Source: an uncultured Lachnospiraceae bacterium
Lineage (GTDB): Bacteria; Bacillota; Clostridia; Lachnospirales; Lachnospiraceae
DNA: 43,003 nucleotides
Direction of reading: 5' to 3'
NCBI GenBank assembly: GCA_947623905.1
Contig: CANQHX010000007.1
Span: 1 to 43,003 of the forward strand
Below, piece by piece: positions 15,287 to 23,825 of this stretch. Each line of letters begins with the position of its first letter. Position 1 is the stretch's first letter. Under the pieces are notes generated by a model, which saw only the letters and a list, made by a program, of their open reading frames with translations, had not been told where the DNA came from and ran no database searches. Position numbers and translations under genes: made by a program.

Positions 15287-15513
15287 ATACAAATATTCAT
15301 AACCCTTTATCCGCCGGGGTACGTTCTCCATCCGTCCCTCCGGTTTCCTGTGCGCCGAAAAAGATCCGGCACGCAAAAAAAGGACACCCCGCAGGGTATC
15401 CGTCACAAACAAACGCATACATGCTGTATGCGGTCCATTTCTATAAACCCGAGTCACATCCATGTGTGCTGAGGTGAGAGCGGATACTCTGCTTTGATTT
15501 CATACTACGTCAA
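15287..15513 (-). promoter_or_regulatory. infC operon promoter and structured leader
   Basis: On the minus strand TTGACG (15508-15513) is the best -35; the -10 around 15484-15490 (AGAGTAT) is weak. The leader of about 190 nt contains the conserved-looking CTCTCACCTCAGCACAC segment, a stem CGCATAC/GTATGCG (15414-15420 with 15426-15432) and then an intrinsic terminator before the infC RBS. This fits an L20-leader-type attenuation control of infC-rpmI-rplT. GGATAC in the terminator is complementary to GTATCC at the very start of the leader region, a possible antiterminator pairing if transcription begins far enough upstream. Confidence 0.55.
15375..15401 (-). terminator. Attenuator hairpin in the infC leader
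   Basis: On the minus strand GGATACCC (15394-15401) pairs with GGGTGTCC (15382-15389), with a short GC-rich loop, followed by seven T. It lies about 105 bp before the infC start and downstream of the leader promoter, so it can only act as an attenuator for the operon. Confidence 0.7.
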
Positions 15514-15580
15514 TTTAACACATCCTCCGGCAGGTGTCAAGGAAAAAAGCATATTTTTCTGTCTTATTTTTCCGCCGCCG

Positions 15581-15616
15581 GAAAAAACGGGGGCCCCGCA
15601 ATCTGCGGGGCCCCCG
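15581..15616 (-). terminator. Strong terminator of the dockerin-protein gene
   Basis: GGGGGCCCCGC (15589-15599) pairs perfectly with GCGGGGCCCCC (15605-15615), 11 bp with an AATCT loop; on the minus strand GTTTTTTC follows. It lies 35 bp after the stop at 15650. Confidence 0.85.
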
Positions 15617-15649
15617 GGCACTCATTAAATTACAACTCTGTTTCCGGCG

Positions 15650-18600
15650 TTACAGAGCATTATCAGGAAATTCTCTGATGACTCCTGCCACATATTTGAT
15701 CACCAGCAGTGCGTCATTCACATCCACATCGCCGTTGTGGTCCACATCAGCCAGTATTGCCATATTGTCATCTAGTTCCACAGTTCCCACAACACAACGC
15801 AGGATCGTCAAAGCATCTAGAACGGAAATGCGGCCATCTCTATCGGGATCTCCTATCCTATGTTCCTGTGCACCGCAGGCGGTACAATATCCGTTCTCGA
15901 AAGTATGAGGAGCGTTATTTACTGTCTCATTGCAGCCGCTGCATACCTGCTCATGATTAAAATCATCATATTTCCACTCATATGTATGGACATGTTCCGC
16001 TTTGTATCCGCACACAGTACACATGCCGTCTTTCATGACATGCTCACCCATAACTTGTTTTCCGCATTCTGCGCACAGATGCCAGTGACTGGTAACATCG
16101 CTTTCCCACTCCCCGAAGGAGTGCTCTTTATAAGAAGTCTCGTCTATGGTGCCGCAGGCACATTCCTTCCAGTGATGGGTGTCATCGGAACCACGGATGT
16201 TGAATGTGTGTTCAAACTCCGCAGGCAATCTGTCCAGTACCCTGCCGTATGCGACCACTTTATTACAATCCAGACACACTACATTACCGCTGTAGCCTTC
16301 TTCTTCCACGGTAGGCGCCTTATAATCGTGAAGCTCCTGTCGCCCCATATGGTTATCTGGATCGATCGGTCCGTAGGAAATACCGCATATCTGGCAGAAG
16401 GCCGGGCTGATACAGGTTGCGATGCCGCCGCTGTGAGCCGACTCACCACTGATTTCTTTGCAATCAGGATTCTGGCAGTGCTGATAATGTCCCGTCTCTG
16501 TGGTGCTATAGCTGCCGCCGAAATTATGGAATGGCTCAGCCTCTTTGATGATATGCTGACAGGTAAGACACACTACCGGCGTGGTACAGTTATTGTCATC
16601 CAGCACTTTGTCATGAGGCGCTCTTTGTTCCTGTTTACAGCCGGGGTTCTCGCACTTGCGGTAATGCTCATCGCCATCTATCTGCCATGTAGACGGATAG
16701 CAGTGCGCCTTTTCATCTCCGCCCAGCACATGCCCGCAATCCTTACATACTACAGGCGTAGTACAGTCTCCGTCATCCACAGGATCATGGGGCGTCTTCT
16801 GGCTGATCGCTTCACAGTCAGGGTTTGTGCACACATGCCAGTGCTCCGTGTCGCCGATCGCATATTCTGTGTCAAAGTTATGCTTTTCTTCCGCCTGGAT
16901 CATCGTATAGCCGCATTCCTTACAATGCACGGCCGTGGTACAGTTCCTGTCCACTTCCTCCTCATTCAGGACATGTACAGACTCTGTTGTGACATATTTG
17001 CAGGTTGTACACTGCTTCCAGTGTCCGTTCTCGTTCGTCTTGTACTCTGACAGATTGTGGGGCACATAATCCTGTGTATGTTCGCACTCTGTACATCTGT
17101 ACCAAGACTGGGTATCGTCAAACTCCTGTACCAGCTTGCCCACATGATCGCAGGGTTTCTTCAGCTTGGGAATGACAGTACCTTCCTTTATGACAGCGCC
17201 ACACCCAAGACATACTTCATCACCGGTATAACCGTCTTCCGTTTCCGTAGCGTCCTTCTGTCTTTCCATCTTCGTGCCGCCGGTATGATTTGTCTTGCTC
17301 AGTTCTCCATAAGACGCATGGCACACTTCACATATCGCCTTATCCTTACAGGTAGCTTCGCCGCCGGAGTGGGGCACGGGCGTGCTGTGCACCTCACATT
17401 TGTTATTCCGGCAGATCTGGTAGTGACCCGTCTCCCCGCCGTCATGATAGGCGGAGTTTGTAAATGTGTGCTGCCAATTTCTATGGAACGCCACATAACC
17501 ACATTCGTTGCACTTGATGTCCTTCGTGCAGTCTTTGTTATCGTAATTTATATCATGCTCTTTCGTTTCTGTCCTGTAATCGCATCCGTCAGTCACACAC
17601 TCCTGATAGTGACCGCTGATAGTATGCCCGTATCTCAGATCATGAGCAGTTTTTGCCTCCCGTACCACTGTTTCGCAGACGCTGCACTTCAGTTCCAGCG
17701 TACAGTCATGTCTGGCAGCCTCATCCAATACGTGGGGGCCCTTGTCTACTATGTCACAGCCGGGATTAGTACATTTCCGGAAATGAAACGCTATTCCATC
17801 TTCCTCTGTCAACTGCCACGGGCCGTAACTATGCTGGTCAAATGCCTCCTTCTCCACATAACCACACTGCGTACACTTCCGAATATTGGTACAGTCATTG
17901 GCTGTTCCGGAAAATGTATGCTCCGTTTTATTCTCCTGATACAGACAGCCTTCAACTGTGCACACCTGATAGTGACCATCCGCATCACTCACCCACTCAT
18001 ACGTGTGAGTCTTATTACCGGGCTGTGTCGACTGGCATCTGGTACATTTCCTACCCGCTGTACAGTCGTCTTCCGATGCGACATAATTGTGCCCCAGGGC
18101 AGGAAGCGTCCGAGATGAGTTCGGCTCCTTTTCGTTACAGTATTCACACACCCGCTCTTTTTTCCCCGCTGCCGTACAGGTAGGCTCCTGAATGATCTTA
18201 TCTACATATTTGTGATTACCGGAGATATCCATGGTCACTTGTGTATGGCAGATTTCACAAGTAGCGGTCTTCTTTCCTGTTTTCCCGGTATGGCAGTCCG
18301 GTTTTTCTGTCTCTACGTAAGGACCGAATGAATGCACCCGGGGTTCCCTCAGCGACATGTTTCTCACGACGCCGCATTCGCTGCATTCATAATACCTGTA
18401 AACACCCTGCTTGCAGGTGAGCTTCTCCTCATTTTTTATCCGGACCCACTTGTGATTCTTGCTGTTCCAATCGGAAGGAAGCTTGTACTCCTCGCCATCG
18501 GCTGTGGTCATTTTCACATATCCGCAGTCGGCGCAGATATTTTTCGTGATCGGCTGCTCCACAGTCTCACCGCATGCCTTCATTTCTTCCACAGTGATTG

Positions 18601-19210
18601 TTTCTTTCTCTTCAAACTTGTGTTCCGGCTTATTATTACCGTATGGACGCCTCATCTCATGCATCGCATACTCGCCGCATACCTTGCAGTAACCGCATGT
18701 GAATACCCTGGATTCTTCTTGCGCGCAGTTGGCCGGAGCATTATAGAGGTACGTGTAAGTAGAATATTCTGCAATACCATGGTCGATCATGACGTTCTCG
18801 GTGACTGAATTCTCACCGTCGCTTGCCGTGATCTGCATATTACCCCGCTGTCCATTAAAATCAACGATGCACTTTCCGTCTTTCACTTCCTGCGGAATGT
18901 CCGAGTAACCGAGGTAATCATAGAATTTCACATTGACGGACTTCAGATCGTCATCTTCCACGACCACCTCAGGCGCCTCGCAGTAATATAAAACATTACC
19001 GCTGCGTTCCGTTACGTGATTCGGATCAACCGGCTTGACGGTAATTACTGGTGCCGTGTTTCCGATCTTCCCTTCTTCCGAAAGTCCAATTACCTGCGCT
19101 TCCCCGGCCGTTCCCGGTTCAGCCGCCGCGATCTGTACAGCCCCGTTGGAACACACCAGGACCATGCACAGGAGCAGCGATAAAAATCTTGATATCTTAT
19201 TGCTTTTCAT
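15650..19210 (-). CDS. Large secreted CxxC/His-repeat protein with C-terminal dockerin
   Basis: 1186 residues. A Sec signal peptide (residues 1-30, KSNKISRFLSLLLCMVLV then ending AAAEP) is followed by an Ig-like domain (about 50-145). From about 150 to 1110 there are roughly 20 irregular repeats of 35-50 residues, each built around CxxC pairs and H-x-Y/F or H-x-W segments (for example CTNIRKCTQCGYVEKEA, DGHYQVCTVEGCLYQ, EHWHVCTNPDCEAIS). Such repeats occur in Clostridial surface proteins of unknown function and could bind metal or be disulphide-linked. Residues about 1122-1186 form a type I dockerin with two calcium loops (DPDRDGRISVLDAL and DVDHNGDVDVNDAL). No LPxTG motif, no membrane anchor and no catalytic domain is visible. 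Surface retention would therefore need a cohesin partner. It is monocistronic, with its own promoter and terminator. Confidence 0.88.
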   Translation of the reverse strand: MKSNKISRFLSLLLCMVLVCSNGAVQIAAAEPGTAGEAQVIGLSEEGKIGNTAPVITVKPVDPNHVTERSGNVLYYCEAPEVVVEDDDLKSVNVKFYDYLGYSDIPQEVKDGKCIVDFNGQRGNMQITASDGENSVTENVMIDHGIAEYSTYTYLYNAPANCAQEESRVFTCGYCKVCGEYAMHEMRRPYGNNKPEHKFEEKETITVEEMKACGETVEQPITKNICADCGYVKMTTADGEEYKLPSDWNSKNHKWVRIKNEEKLTCKQGVYRYYECSECGVVRNMSLREPRVHSFGPYVETEKPDCHTGKTGKKTATCEICHTQVTMDISGNHKYVDKIIQEPTCTAAGKKERVCEYCNEKEPNSSRTLPALGHNYVASEDDCTAGRKCTRCQSTQPGNKTHTYEWVSDADGHYQVCTVEGCLYQENKTEHTFSGTANDCTNIRKCTQCGYVEKEAFDQHSYGPWQLTEEDGIAFHFRKCTNPGCDIVDKGPHVLDEAARHDCTLELKCSVCETVVREAKTAHDLRYGHTISGHYQECVTDGCDYRTETKEHDINYDNKDCTKDIKCNECGYVAFHRNWQHTFTNSAYHDGGETGHYQICRNNKCEVHSTPVPHSGGEATCKDKAICEVCHASYGELSKTNHTGGTKMERQKDATETEDGYTGDEVCLGCGAVIKEGTVIPKLKKPCDHVGKLVQEFDDTQSWYRCTECEHTQDYVPHNLSEYKTNENGHWKQCTTCKYVTTESVHVLNEEEVDRNCTTAVHCKECGYTMIQAEEKHNFDTEYAIGDTEHWHVCTNPDCEAISQKTPHDPVDDGDCTTPVVCKDCGHVLGGDEKAHCYPSTWQIDGDEHYRKCENPGCKQEQRAPHDKVLDDNNCTTPVVCLTCQHIIKEAEPFHNFGGSYSTTETGHYQHCQNPDCKEISGESAHSGGIATCISPAFCQICGISYGPIDPDNHMGRQELHDYKAPTVEEEGYSGNVVCLDCNKVVAYGRVLDRLPAEFEHTFNIRGSDDTHHWKECACGTIDETSYKEHSFGEWESDVTSHWHLCAECGKQVMGEHVMKDGMCTVCGYKAEHVHTYEWKYDDFNHEQVCSGCNETVNNAPHTFENGYCTACGAQEHRIGDPDRDGRISVLDALTILRCVVGTVELDDNMAILADVDHNGDVDVNDALLVIKYVAGVIREFPDNAL

Positions 19211-19251
19211 AATACTCCCCCTTTATAAAAAAATATTATTGCTTATTATCC

Positions 19252-19280
19252 ACTATACAGAAAAAAAAGAGGGAAGTCAA
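19252..19280 (-). promoter_or_regulatory. Promoter of the dockerin-protein gene
   Basis: On the minus strand TTGACT (19275-19280) and TATAGT (19252-19257) are 17 bp apart. The -35 lies inside the loop of the terminator hairpin of the upstream DUF975 gene and the spacer contains its T-tract. An AAAGGGGGAG ribosome binding site precedes the ATG at 19210. Confidence 0.75.
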
Positions 19281-19296
19281 TCGAAATCCCTCTTTT
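19258..19296 (-). terminator. Terminator of ychF-lgt-DUF975
   Basis: AAAAGAGGGA (minus strand, 19287-19296) pairs with TCCCTCTTTT (19265-19274), followed by more T. It lies about 15 bp after the DUF975 stop and overlaps the dockerin-gene promoter. Confidence 0.75.
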
Positions 19297-19309
19297 CCCC
19301 GGCAATATT

Positions 19310-20023
19310 CTACGATGTGTAGCCATCTCCGTCCCGCAGGTTCACGTACAGCTCTGCGTCTGTCGCCATCCTGTAAGGACTCACGAAGAAAATATCCAGC
19401 AGCCCAACGGTGAACGCTGCCAGCAGCTCCCAGCCGATAAAGGAAAAGTCCAGCACGAACGTGTCCCACTTGCTTCCGTCCATCAGCTCTTTGCTTTTGG
19501 CAAACACTTCCCTCCTGTCCATGTCCGGATGCTCCGCCAGCAGATAAGGCACCATCCTGTACTCATAGGATTTGATGATACCCGGAATGATGAACAGCAG
19601 CGACCAGAGGATAAGGAACACGTCCCTGCACAAAAGCGTCTTCACCGTATTGCCGTACCGGCCCTCCTGGAACGCGTAGAGAAGCTGTCCCATCTGCCCC
19701 TGCTGGGTCCGGTTGTCCAGATAAAATCTCTTGCCGCCCACTTCCATGGGATTGATCACCAGCACCTCCAGCAGAAATGCCGCCACCACAAACCCCAGTA
19801 CCATAAACAGAAGAAACGGAGAGACCGCCGACACAAACGAGGAACTCCCGATCATATAACCCGGCGTCTGCTGGTACTGCACGTTATACTGAGCAGTCGC
19901 ATTGCCTGTACCCGCCGAGCCGACCCCGCCCAAAAGGGCCAGGATGAGCGCCACGCCCACGCAGGGCCAGTAATTGGTCAGGAACGCGGTCTTGCCGCCT
20001 TCCTTCAGTTTTTGTCTCCACAT
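19310..20023 (-). CDS. DUF975 family membrane protein
   Basis: 237 residues with about five membrane helices, an N-terminal cytosolic helix (MWRQKLKEGGKTAFLTNYWP) and the family signature IPGIIKSYEYRMVPYLLAEHPD, followed by REVFAKSKELMDGSKWDTFVLD. DUF975 proteins are widespread in Firmicutes and uncharacterised. The gene overlaps the end of lgt by 19 bp, so it is cotranscribed with it. An SSFVSAVSPF loop between helices is unusually rich in Ser, Gln and Thr upstream. Confidence 0.85.
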   Translation of the reverse strand: MWRQKLKEGGKTAFLTNYWPCVGVALILALLGGVGSAGTGNATAQYNVQYQQTPGYMIGSSSFVSAVSPFLLFMVLGFVVAAFLLEVLVINPMEVGGKRFYLDNRTQQGQMGQLLYAFQEGRYGNTVKTLLCRDVFLILWSLLFIIPGIIKSYEYRMVPYLLAEHPDMDRREVFAKSKELMDGSKWDTFVLDFSFIGWELLAAFTVGLLDIFFVSPYRMATDAELYVNLRDGDGYTS

Positions 20024-20880
20024 ACTTCTTTTACCCCCTTACTTTTATAATAGCTTCTGTATCCCATAAACAGCCAGATAAGGGCTGTCAGTATCAGTAC
20101 AACCGATAAAAGCTGCGACACGGGGAATCCGAAGATGAGCAGCTGGTCGGTGCGCAGCCCCTCTATCCACGCCCGTCCCATGCCGTAAAACAGCAGGTAC
20201 AGGGCGAACAGTTCCCCGTCGAACTTCTTGTGTTTTTTGTAGAGCATAAGCCCCGCCAGAATGGCCAGATTCCACAGAGACTCATACAAAAAGGTGGGGT
20301 GCACCTGGATATAGCCGTCCGCCGCGTGATCCCACATGGCCTGGGTGATCTCGCTCCTTCGCACGGCGCTTACAGGCAGCCGCATGGCAAACAGATTGTC
20401 CGTGTAGTCCCCGAATGCTTCCCGGTTGAAAAAATTGCCCCACCGGCCCATGATCTGCCCGATGAGCACGCCCGGGATCACCGTGTCCGCCGCCAGAGAA
20501 AATCTGATCTTTTTCCACCTGCACACCGCCACCACCGTCAGGCACCCGAAGATAATGCCGCCGTAGATGGCCAGGCCGCCCTGACGGATGTTGAAGATCT
20601 GCAGCAGATCGTCCTTATAGCTGTCCCACGAGAACACGACGTAATACAGCCGGGCCCCTATGACCCCGAACAGGATGCCCAGCACCGTCATGGTAAAATA
20701 ATCGTCCTCATTCTGCCCGGTGCGCTTTGCCTCATGCTGGATGTACCAGAAGGCGATGAGCATGCCCGCGGCGATGACAAGTCCGTAAAAGGCGATCTCG
20801 AACCCGCCTATGGAAAAATTTTTGCCCACATGGTCCAGATAAATGTGCAGATGGGGAAATGCTATGCTGTAATCGCTCAT
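20005..20880 (-). CDS. lgt: Prolipoprotein diacylglyceryl transferase
   Basis: 291 residues, a multi-pass membrane enzyme that moves diacylglycerol from phosphatidylglycerol to the lipobox Cys of prelipoproteins. The Lgt signature IGQIMGRWGNFFNREAFGDY (residues about 143-162) carries the essential Arg and Asn; LAIYGGIIFG and the HPTFLYESLWN segment are also conserved. A typical C-terminal RTDQLLIFGFPVSQLLS follows. It lies between ychF (48 bp upstream) and the DUF975 gene. Confidence 0.96.
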   Translation of the reverse strand: MSDYSIAFPHLHIYLDHVGKNFSIGGFEIAFYGLVIAAGMLIAFWYIQHEAKRTGQNEDDYFTMTVLGILFGVIGARLYYVVFSWDSYKDDLLQIFNIRQGGLAIYGGIIFGCLTVVAVCRWKKIRFSLAADTVIPGVLIGQIMGRWGNFFNREAFGDYTDNLFAMRLPVSAVRRSEITQAMWDHAADGYIQVHPTFLYESLWNLAILAGLMLYKKHKKFDGELFALYLLFYGMGRAWIEGLRTDQLLIFGFPVSQLLSVVLILTALIWLFMGYRSYYKSKGVKEVCGDKN

Positions 20881-20928
20881 GGCTCACACCCTATACGTTC
20901 AATCATATTCTATACGCCTGCTCATGCC

Positions 20929-22026
20929 CTATACATTGAACCGGAACAGGATCACGTCCCCGTCCTGGACCACATAATCTTTGCCCTCCAGCCGGATCAG
21001 CCCGTTGTCCCTGGCCCTGGCGTAGGAACCGCAGTCCAGCAGATCCCGGTAGTTGACTACCTCCGCCCGGATAAAGCCCCGCTCAAAATCCGTGTGGATC
21101 TTTCCCGCGGCCTGAGGCGCCTTTGTGCCTCTCTGTATGGTCCACGCCCGGCACTCGTCTTCCCCGGCGGTAAGAAAGCTCATCAGTCCCAGCGTGCGGT
21201 AGCTTGCCTCTATGAGCTTGTCCAGGCCGGACTCTTCCAGTCCCAGCTCCGCCAGGAATTCCTGTCTTTCCTCATCGTCCAGCTGGGCGATCTCCTCCTC
21301 GATCCGGGCGCTGATGACAAACACCTCGCAGCCGTGCTCTTCCGCGTACTTCCGCACCGCCTGCACATATCCGTTGGACGCTCCGTCGTCCGCCAGATCC
21401 TCTTCCGCTACGTTGGCGGCAAAGATCACCTTCTTGCCTGTGAGCAGATTGTACTCCTTCAGCCACGCTTCCTCATCTTCATCGTCGCACCGGAAGGTGA
21501 TGGCGTCCTGCTCCGCCTCCAGATGCTCCTTCAGCCGCTGCTGCATGGCAAATTCCTTCCCGGCGGCCTTGTCCATCTTGGCCATCTTCCCCGTCTTGGA
21601 CATGCGCCGTTCCAGCACCTCCAGATCCGCGAAGATCAGCTCCAGATCGATGGTCTCAATGTCACGCACGGGATCCACGGCGCCGTCCACATGGATCACG
21701 TTGGCGTCGTCAAAACACCGCACCACATGGACGATGGCGTCCACCTCCCGGATATTTGCCAGAAACTGGTTGCCCAGCCCTTCCCCCTTGGAAGCGCCCT
21801 TTACCAGGCCGGCGATATCCACAAATTCCACCGTGGCCGGCGTCACCTTTTTCGTCTTATAAAAATCTCCCAAAAGCACAATGCGCTCGTCGGGCACCGG
21901 CACCACGCCCACATTTGGGTCGATGGTACAAAAAGGGTAGTTGGCCGACTCCGCTCCCGCCTTTGTCAGAGAATTGAACAGTGTGCTCTTGCCCACGTTG
22001 GGCAGTCCCACGATACCTAATTTCAT
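20929..22026 (-). CDS. ychF: Redox-regulated ATPase/GTPase YchF (OLA1 family)
   Basis: 365 residues from the ATG at 22026 (MKLGIVGLPNVGKSTLFNSL), chosen because AGGAGGAG lies upstream; an earlier start would overlap the RBS. G1 is GLPNVGKST, G3 is VDIAGLVKGASKGEGLGNQF, and the G4 position reads NVAEED, the NxxE variant that gives this family its ATP preference. A coiled-coil insertion (about 140-200) and a C-terminal TGS domain (IQRGTKAPQAAGKIHTDFE) complete the protein. It interacts with ribosomes; exact function is unsettled. Confidence 0.95.
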   Translation of the reverse strand: MKLGIVGLPNVGKSTLFNSLTKAGAESANYPFCTIDPNVGVVPVPDERIVLLGDFYKTKKVTPATVEFVDIAGLVKGASKGEGLGNQFLANIREVDAIVHVVRCFDDANVIHVDGAVDPVRDIETIDLELIFADLEVLERRMSKTGKMAKMDKAAGKEFAMQQRLKEHLEAEQDAITFRCDDEDEEAWLKEYNLLTGKKVIFAANVAEEDLADDGASNGYVQAVRKYAEEHGCEVFVISARIEEEIAQLDDEERQEFLAELGLEESGLDKLIEASYRTLGLMSFLTAGEDECRAWTIQRGTKAPQAAGKIHTDFERGFIRAEVVNYRDLLDCGSYARARDNGLIRLEGKDYVVQDGDVILFRFNV

Positions 22027-22055
22027 AATATTTTTTACTCCTCCTTGCAAAAAAC

Positions 22056-22072
22056 GTCCTGATGACCAGGAC
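22056..22072 (-). terminator. Short hairpin with T-run upstream of ychF
   Basis: GTCCTG and CAGGAC pair around a GATGACC-centred loop and are followed on the minus strand by GTTTTTTGC. The hairpin overlaps the predicted transcription start of ychF, so it can only stop read-through from rpe or form part of the 5' end. Confidence 0.4.
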
Positions 22073-22101
22073 AGTATACCATATTAAACCGTAAAAGTAA
22101 A
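22073..22101 (-). promoter_or_regulatory. Likely promoter of ychF-lgt-DUF975
   Basis: On the minus strand TTTACT (22096-22101) and TATACT (22073-22078) are 17 bp apart, about 50 bp before the ychF start. Confidence 0.5.
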
Positions 22102-22201
22102 TTGCAGGATACCGTATTTCTTTTTCAGAATTTCAGGTCAGCGATACCGATATCGGCATGAGCCCGGAATTTGCGGCGGCGGATCTCTCAAGAAAATACA
22201 A

Positions 22202-22263
22202 TTGGCCGGGAAATCTGCGGCGCGCCCTGTCAGGGCTCATGCACTCGCAGATTTCCCGGCCAA
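22202..22263 (-). repeat. 18-bp perfect inverted repeat after rpe
   Basis: The arm at 22202-22219 (TTGGCCGGGAAATCTGCG) is perfectly complementary to 22246-22263, around a 26-base loop that itself contains GCCCTG-t-CAGGGC. It starts 16 bp after the rpe stop and on the minus strand is followed by TTGTATTTTC. It most likely ends the murE-to-rpe transcript, though the arms are much longer than usual for an intrinsic terminator. The remaining 22102-22201 shows no gene. Confidence 0.65.
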
Positions 22264-22278
22264 CATAGTTTTCACTGC

Positions 22279-22929
22279 CTATATTGTACCCATTCTGTCC
22301 AGAAATGTCTTTACATTCTTTTCAATGTCTCCGCCAAACACGGCGGTACCGGCCACGATGACCCCGGCGCCGGCCTGCAGCGGCACGCAGACATTGTCCG
22401 CGGTAATGCCGCCGTCTATCTCAATGGGGATGTCCAGCCCCCGCTCCGCGAGGATCCCCCGCAGCCGCCGTATCTTCTCCGTAGAATAAGGAATGTACTT
22501 CTGCCCGCCAAATCCGGGATTGACGGTCATGAGCAGCACCATGTCCACCTGATCCAGCACCCACTCAATAGCGTCAAGAGGCGTAGCGGGATTCAGCGCC
22601 ACGGCCGGCCTGCACCCGGCGTCCCGGATCTGTCCCAGCACCCGGTCCAGATGGGCGCATGCTTCCGCGTGTACGGTAATGCCGTCAGCGGCAAACGCTT
22701 CTATATACCGGCCCGGCTCCTCCACCATCAGGTGTACGTCCAGAAACATATCCGTCTCCCGGCGCACGGACTTCAGCACAGGCATACCGAAGGAAATGCT
22801 GGGCACGAACATCCCGTCCATCACATCAAAATGGAGCCACTGCGCTCCGGCGTCCCGCGCCTGCCGTATCTGTTCTCCCAGACGGTTGAAATCCGCCGCC
22901 AGAATGGACGGCGATAAGATTCCTTTCAT
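22279..22929 (-). CDS. rpe: Ribulose-phosphate 3-epimerase
   Basis: 216 residues, the standard TIM-barrel length. It interconverts ribulose 5-phosphate and xylulose 5-phosphate in the pentose phosphate pathway. Visible motifs: LSPSILAADFNRLGEQI, HFDVMDGMFVPSISFG (metal-binding His and catalytic Asp), DVHLMVEEP, and VNPGFGGQKYI with IEIDGGITADN (second catalytic Asp). Its ATG overlaps the rsgA stop (ATGA), the usual rsgA-rpe coupling in Firmicutes. Confidence 0.96.
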   Translation of the reverse strand: MKGILSPSILAADFNRLGEQIRQARDAGAQWLHFDVMDGMFVPSISFGMPVLKSVRRETDMFLDVHLMVEEPGRYIEAFAADGITVHAEACAHLDRVLGQIRDAGCRPAVALNPATPLDAIEWVLDQVDMVLLMTVNPGFGGQKYIPYSTEKIRRLRGILAERGLDIPIEIDGGITADNVCVPLQAGAGVIVAGTAVFGGDIEKNVKTFLDRMGTI

Positions 22930-23825
22930 GGCTTCCTCCTTTTTGCTCTCAGCTCCCCCTGCAGCTGCACATAATTCTCATACCGGATGGCGCTGATCCG
23001 TCCGTTTTCCACGGCTTCCTTTACCGGGCAGTCCGGCTCCGCCAGGTGGAGACAGCCCTGAAACCGGCAGGTTCCCTCGTAGGGAGCGAATTCCGGATAA
23101 CAGTCTCTCAGCTCCTGTTCTGTGAGTTCATCCAGATACAGGGAGCTGAACCCCGGCGTGTCCATGATAAATGTATCTTCATCCAGCGGGATCAGCTGGC
23201 TGTGGCGGGTGGTATGGCGCCCCCGCTGTATCTTGCCGCTGATGTGCCCCGTCTCCATCTGCGCGTGGGGCTGAAGCAGATTGATCAGGGAAGATTTCCC
23301 CACGCCGGAGGGTCCCGCCACCGTAGTAGTCCTGCCCGACAATACCCGGCGCAGGGCATCCACTCCTTCCCCGGTGCGGGCGCTGGAAAACAGCACGGCG
23401 CAGCCGGCGTTTTCATATATATCCCTCAGCCGTTCCATATCCTCCTGCTCTGCCAGGTCCGCCTTGTTGAAGCACAGCACTGCCGGCACCTGCCGGTATG
23501 CCATGGCCGCCAGAAAACGGTCCAGCAGATTGAAATTGGGAGAAGGGCTCGCGGCGGCAAAAATGACCAATGCCTGATCCACATTGGCCACTGCCGGGCG
23601 GACAAGGGCATTTCTCCGGGGCAGGATCCGCTCCACATTGCCTTCCACTTCCTCCCGGAAGGTAAGACGGATCTCCACGTCGTCCCCGACCAGAGGCTTT
23701 AAGCCTTCTTTCCGGAAGGCCCCTCTGGCTCTGCACACTACCGTTCCCGCTTCCTGATTGTACACGTAATAAAATCCGCCGACTCCCTTGATGATCTTTC
23801 CTGTCACGAGGTCAGAATTGGACAC
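22926..23825 (-). CDS. rsgA: Ribosome small-subunit GTPase RsgA
   Basis: 299 residues from a GTG at 23825 with AGGAGG nine bases upstream, inside the end of pknB. The GTPase motifs are circularly permuted: G4 (CFNKADL) comes before G1 (GPSGVGKSSLINLL), then G3 (DTPGFSSLYL). An OB-fold lies at the N-terminus (about 1-70) and a zinc-binding domain with C-x-x-x-x-C-x-H-x-x-x-x-x-C spacing (TCRFQGCLHLAEPDC) at the C-terminus. It matures the 30S decoding centre. It lies between pknB and rpe, as in Bacillus. Confidence 0.96.
   Translation of the reverse strand: MSNSDLVTGKIIKGVGGFYYVYNQEAGTVVCRARGAFRKEGLKPLVGDDVEIRLTFREEVEGNVERILPRRNALVRPAVANVDQALVIFAAASPSPNFNLLDRFLAAMAYRQVPAVLCFNKADLAEQEDMERLRDIYENAGCAVLFSSARTGEGVDALRRVLSGRTTTVAGPSGVGKSSLINLLQPHAQMETGHISGKIQRGRHTTRHSQLIPLDEDTFIMDTPGFSSLYLDELTEQELRDCYPEFAPYEGTCRFQGCLHLAEPDCPVKEAVENGRISAIRYENYVQLQGELRAKRRKP

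Noticed and set aside
15860..18118. Long plus-strand frames opposite the dockerin protein gene
   Set aside because: They mirror the CxxC repeat sequence, show no domain of their own and lack promoters; the minus-strand product has a signal peptide and dockerin.
20230..22020. 596-codon plus-strand frame opposite lgt and ychF
   Set aside because: It spans two genuine minus-strand genes and their spacer; its length reflects the codon bias of the real genes.
22130..22269. Plus-strand reading with a protein-like stretch (QVSDTDIGMSPEFAAADLSR) ending at the inverted repeat
   Set aside because: There is no start codon or RBS, a stop lies just upstream, and the second half is formed by the palindrome.
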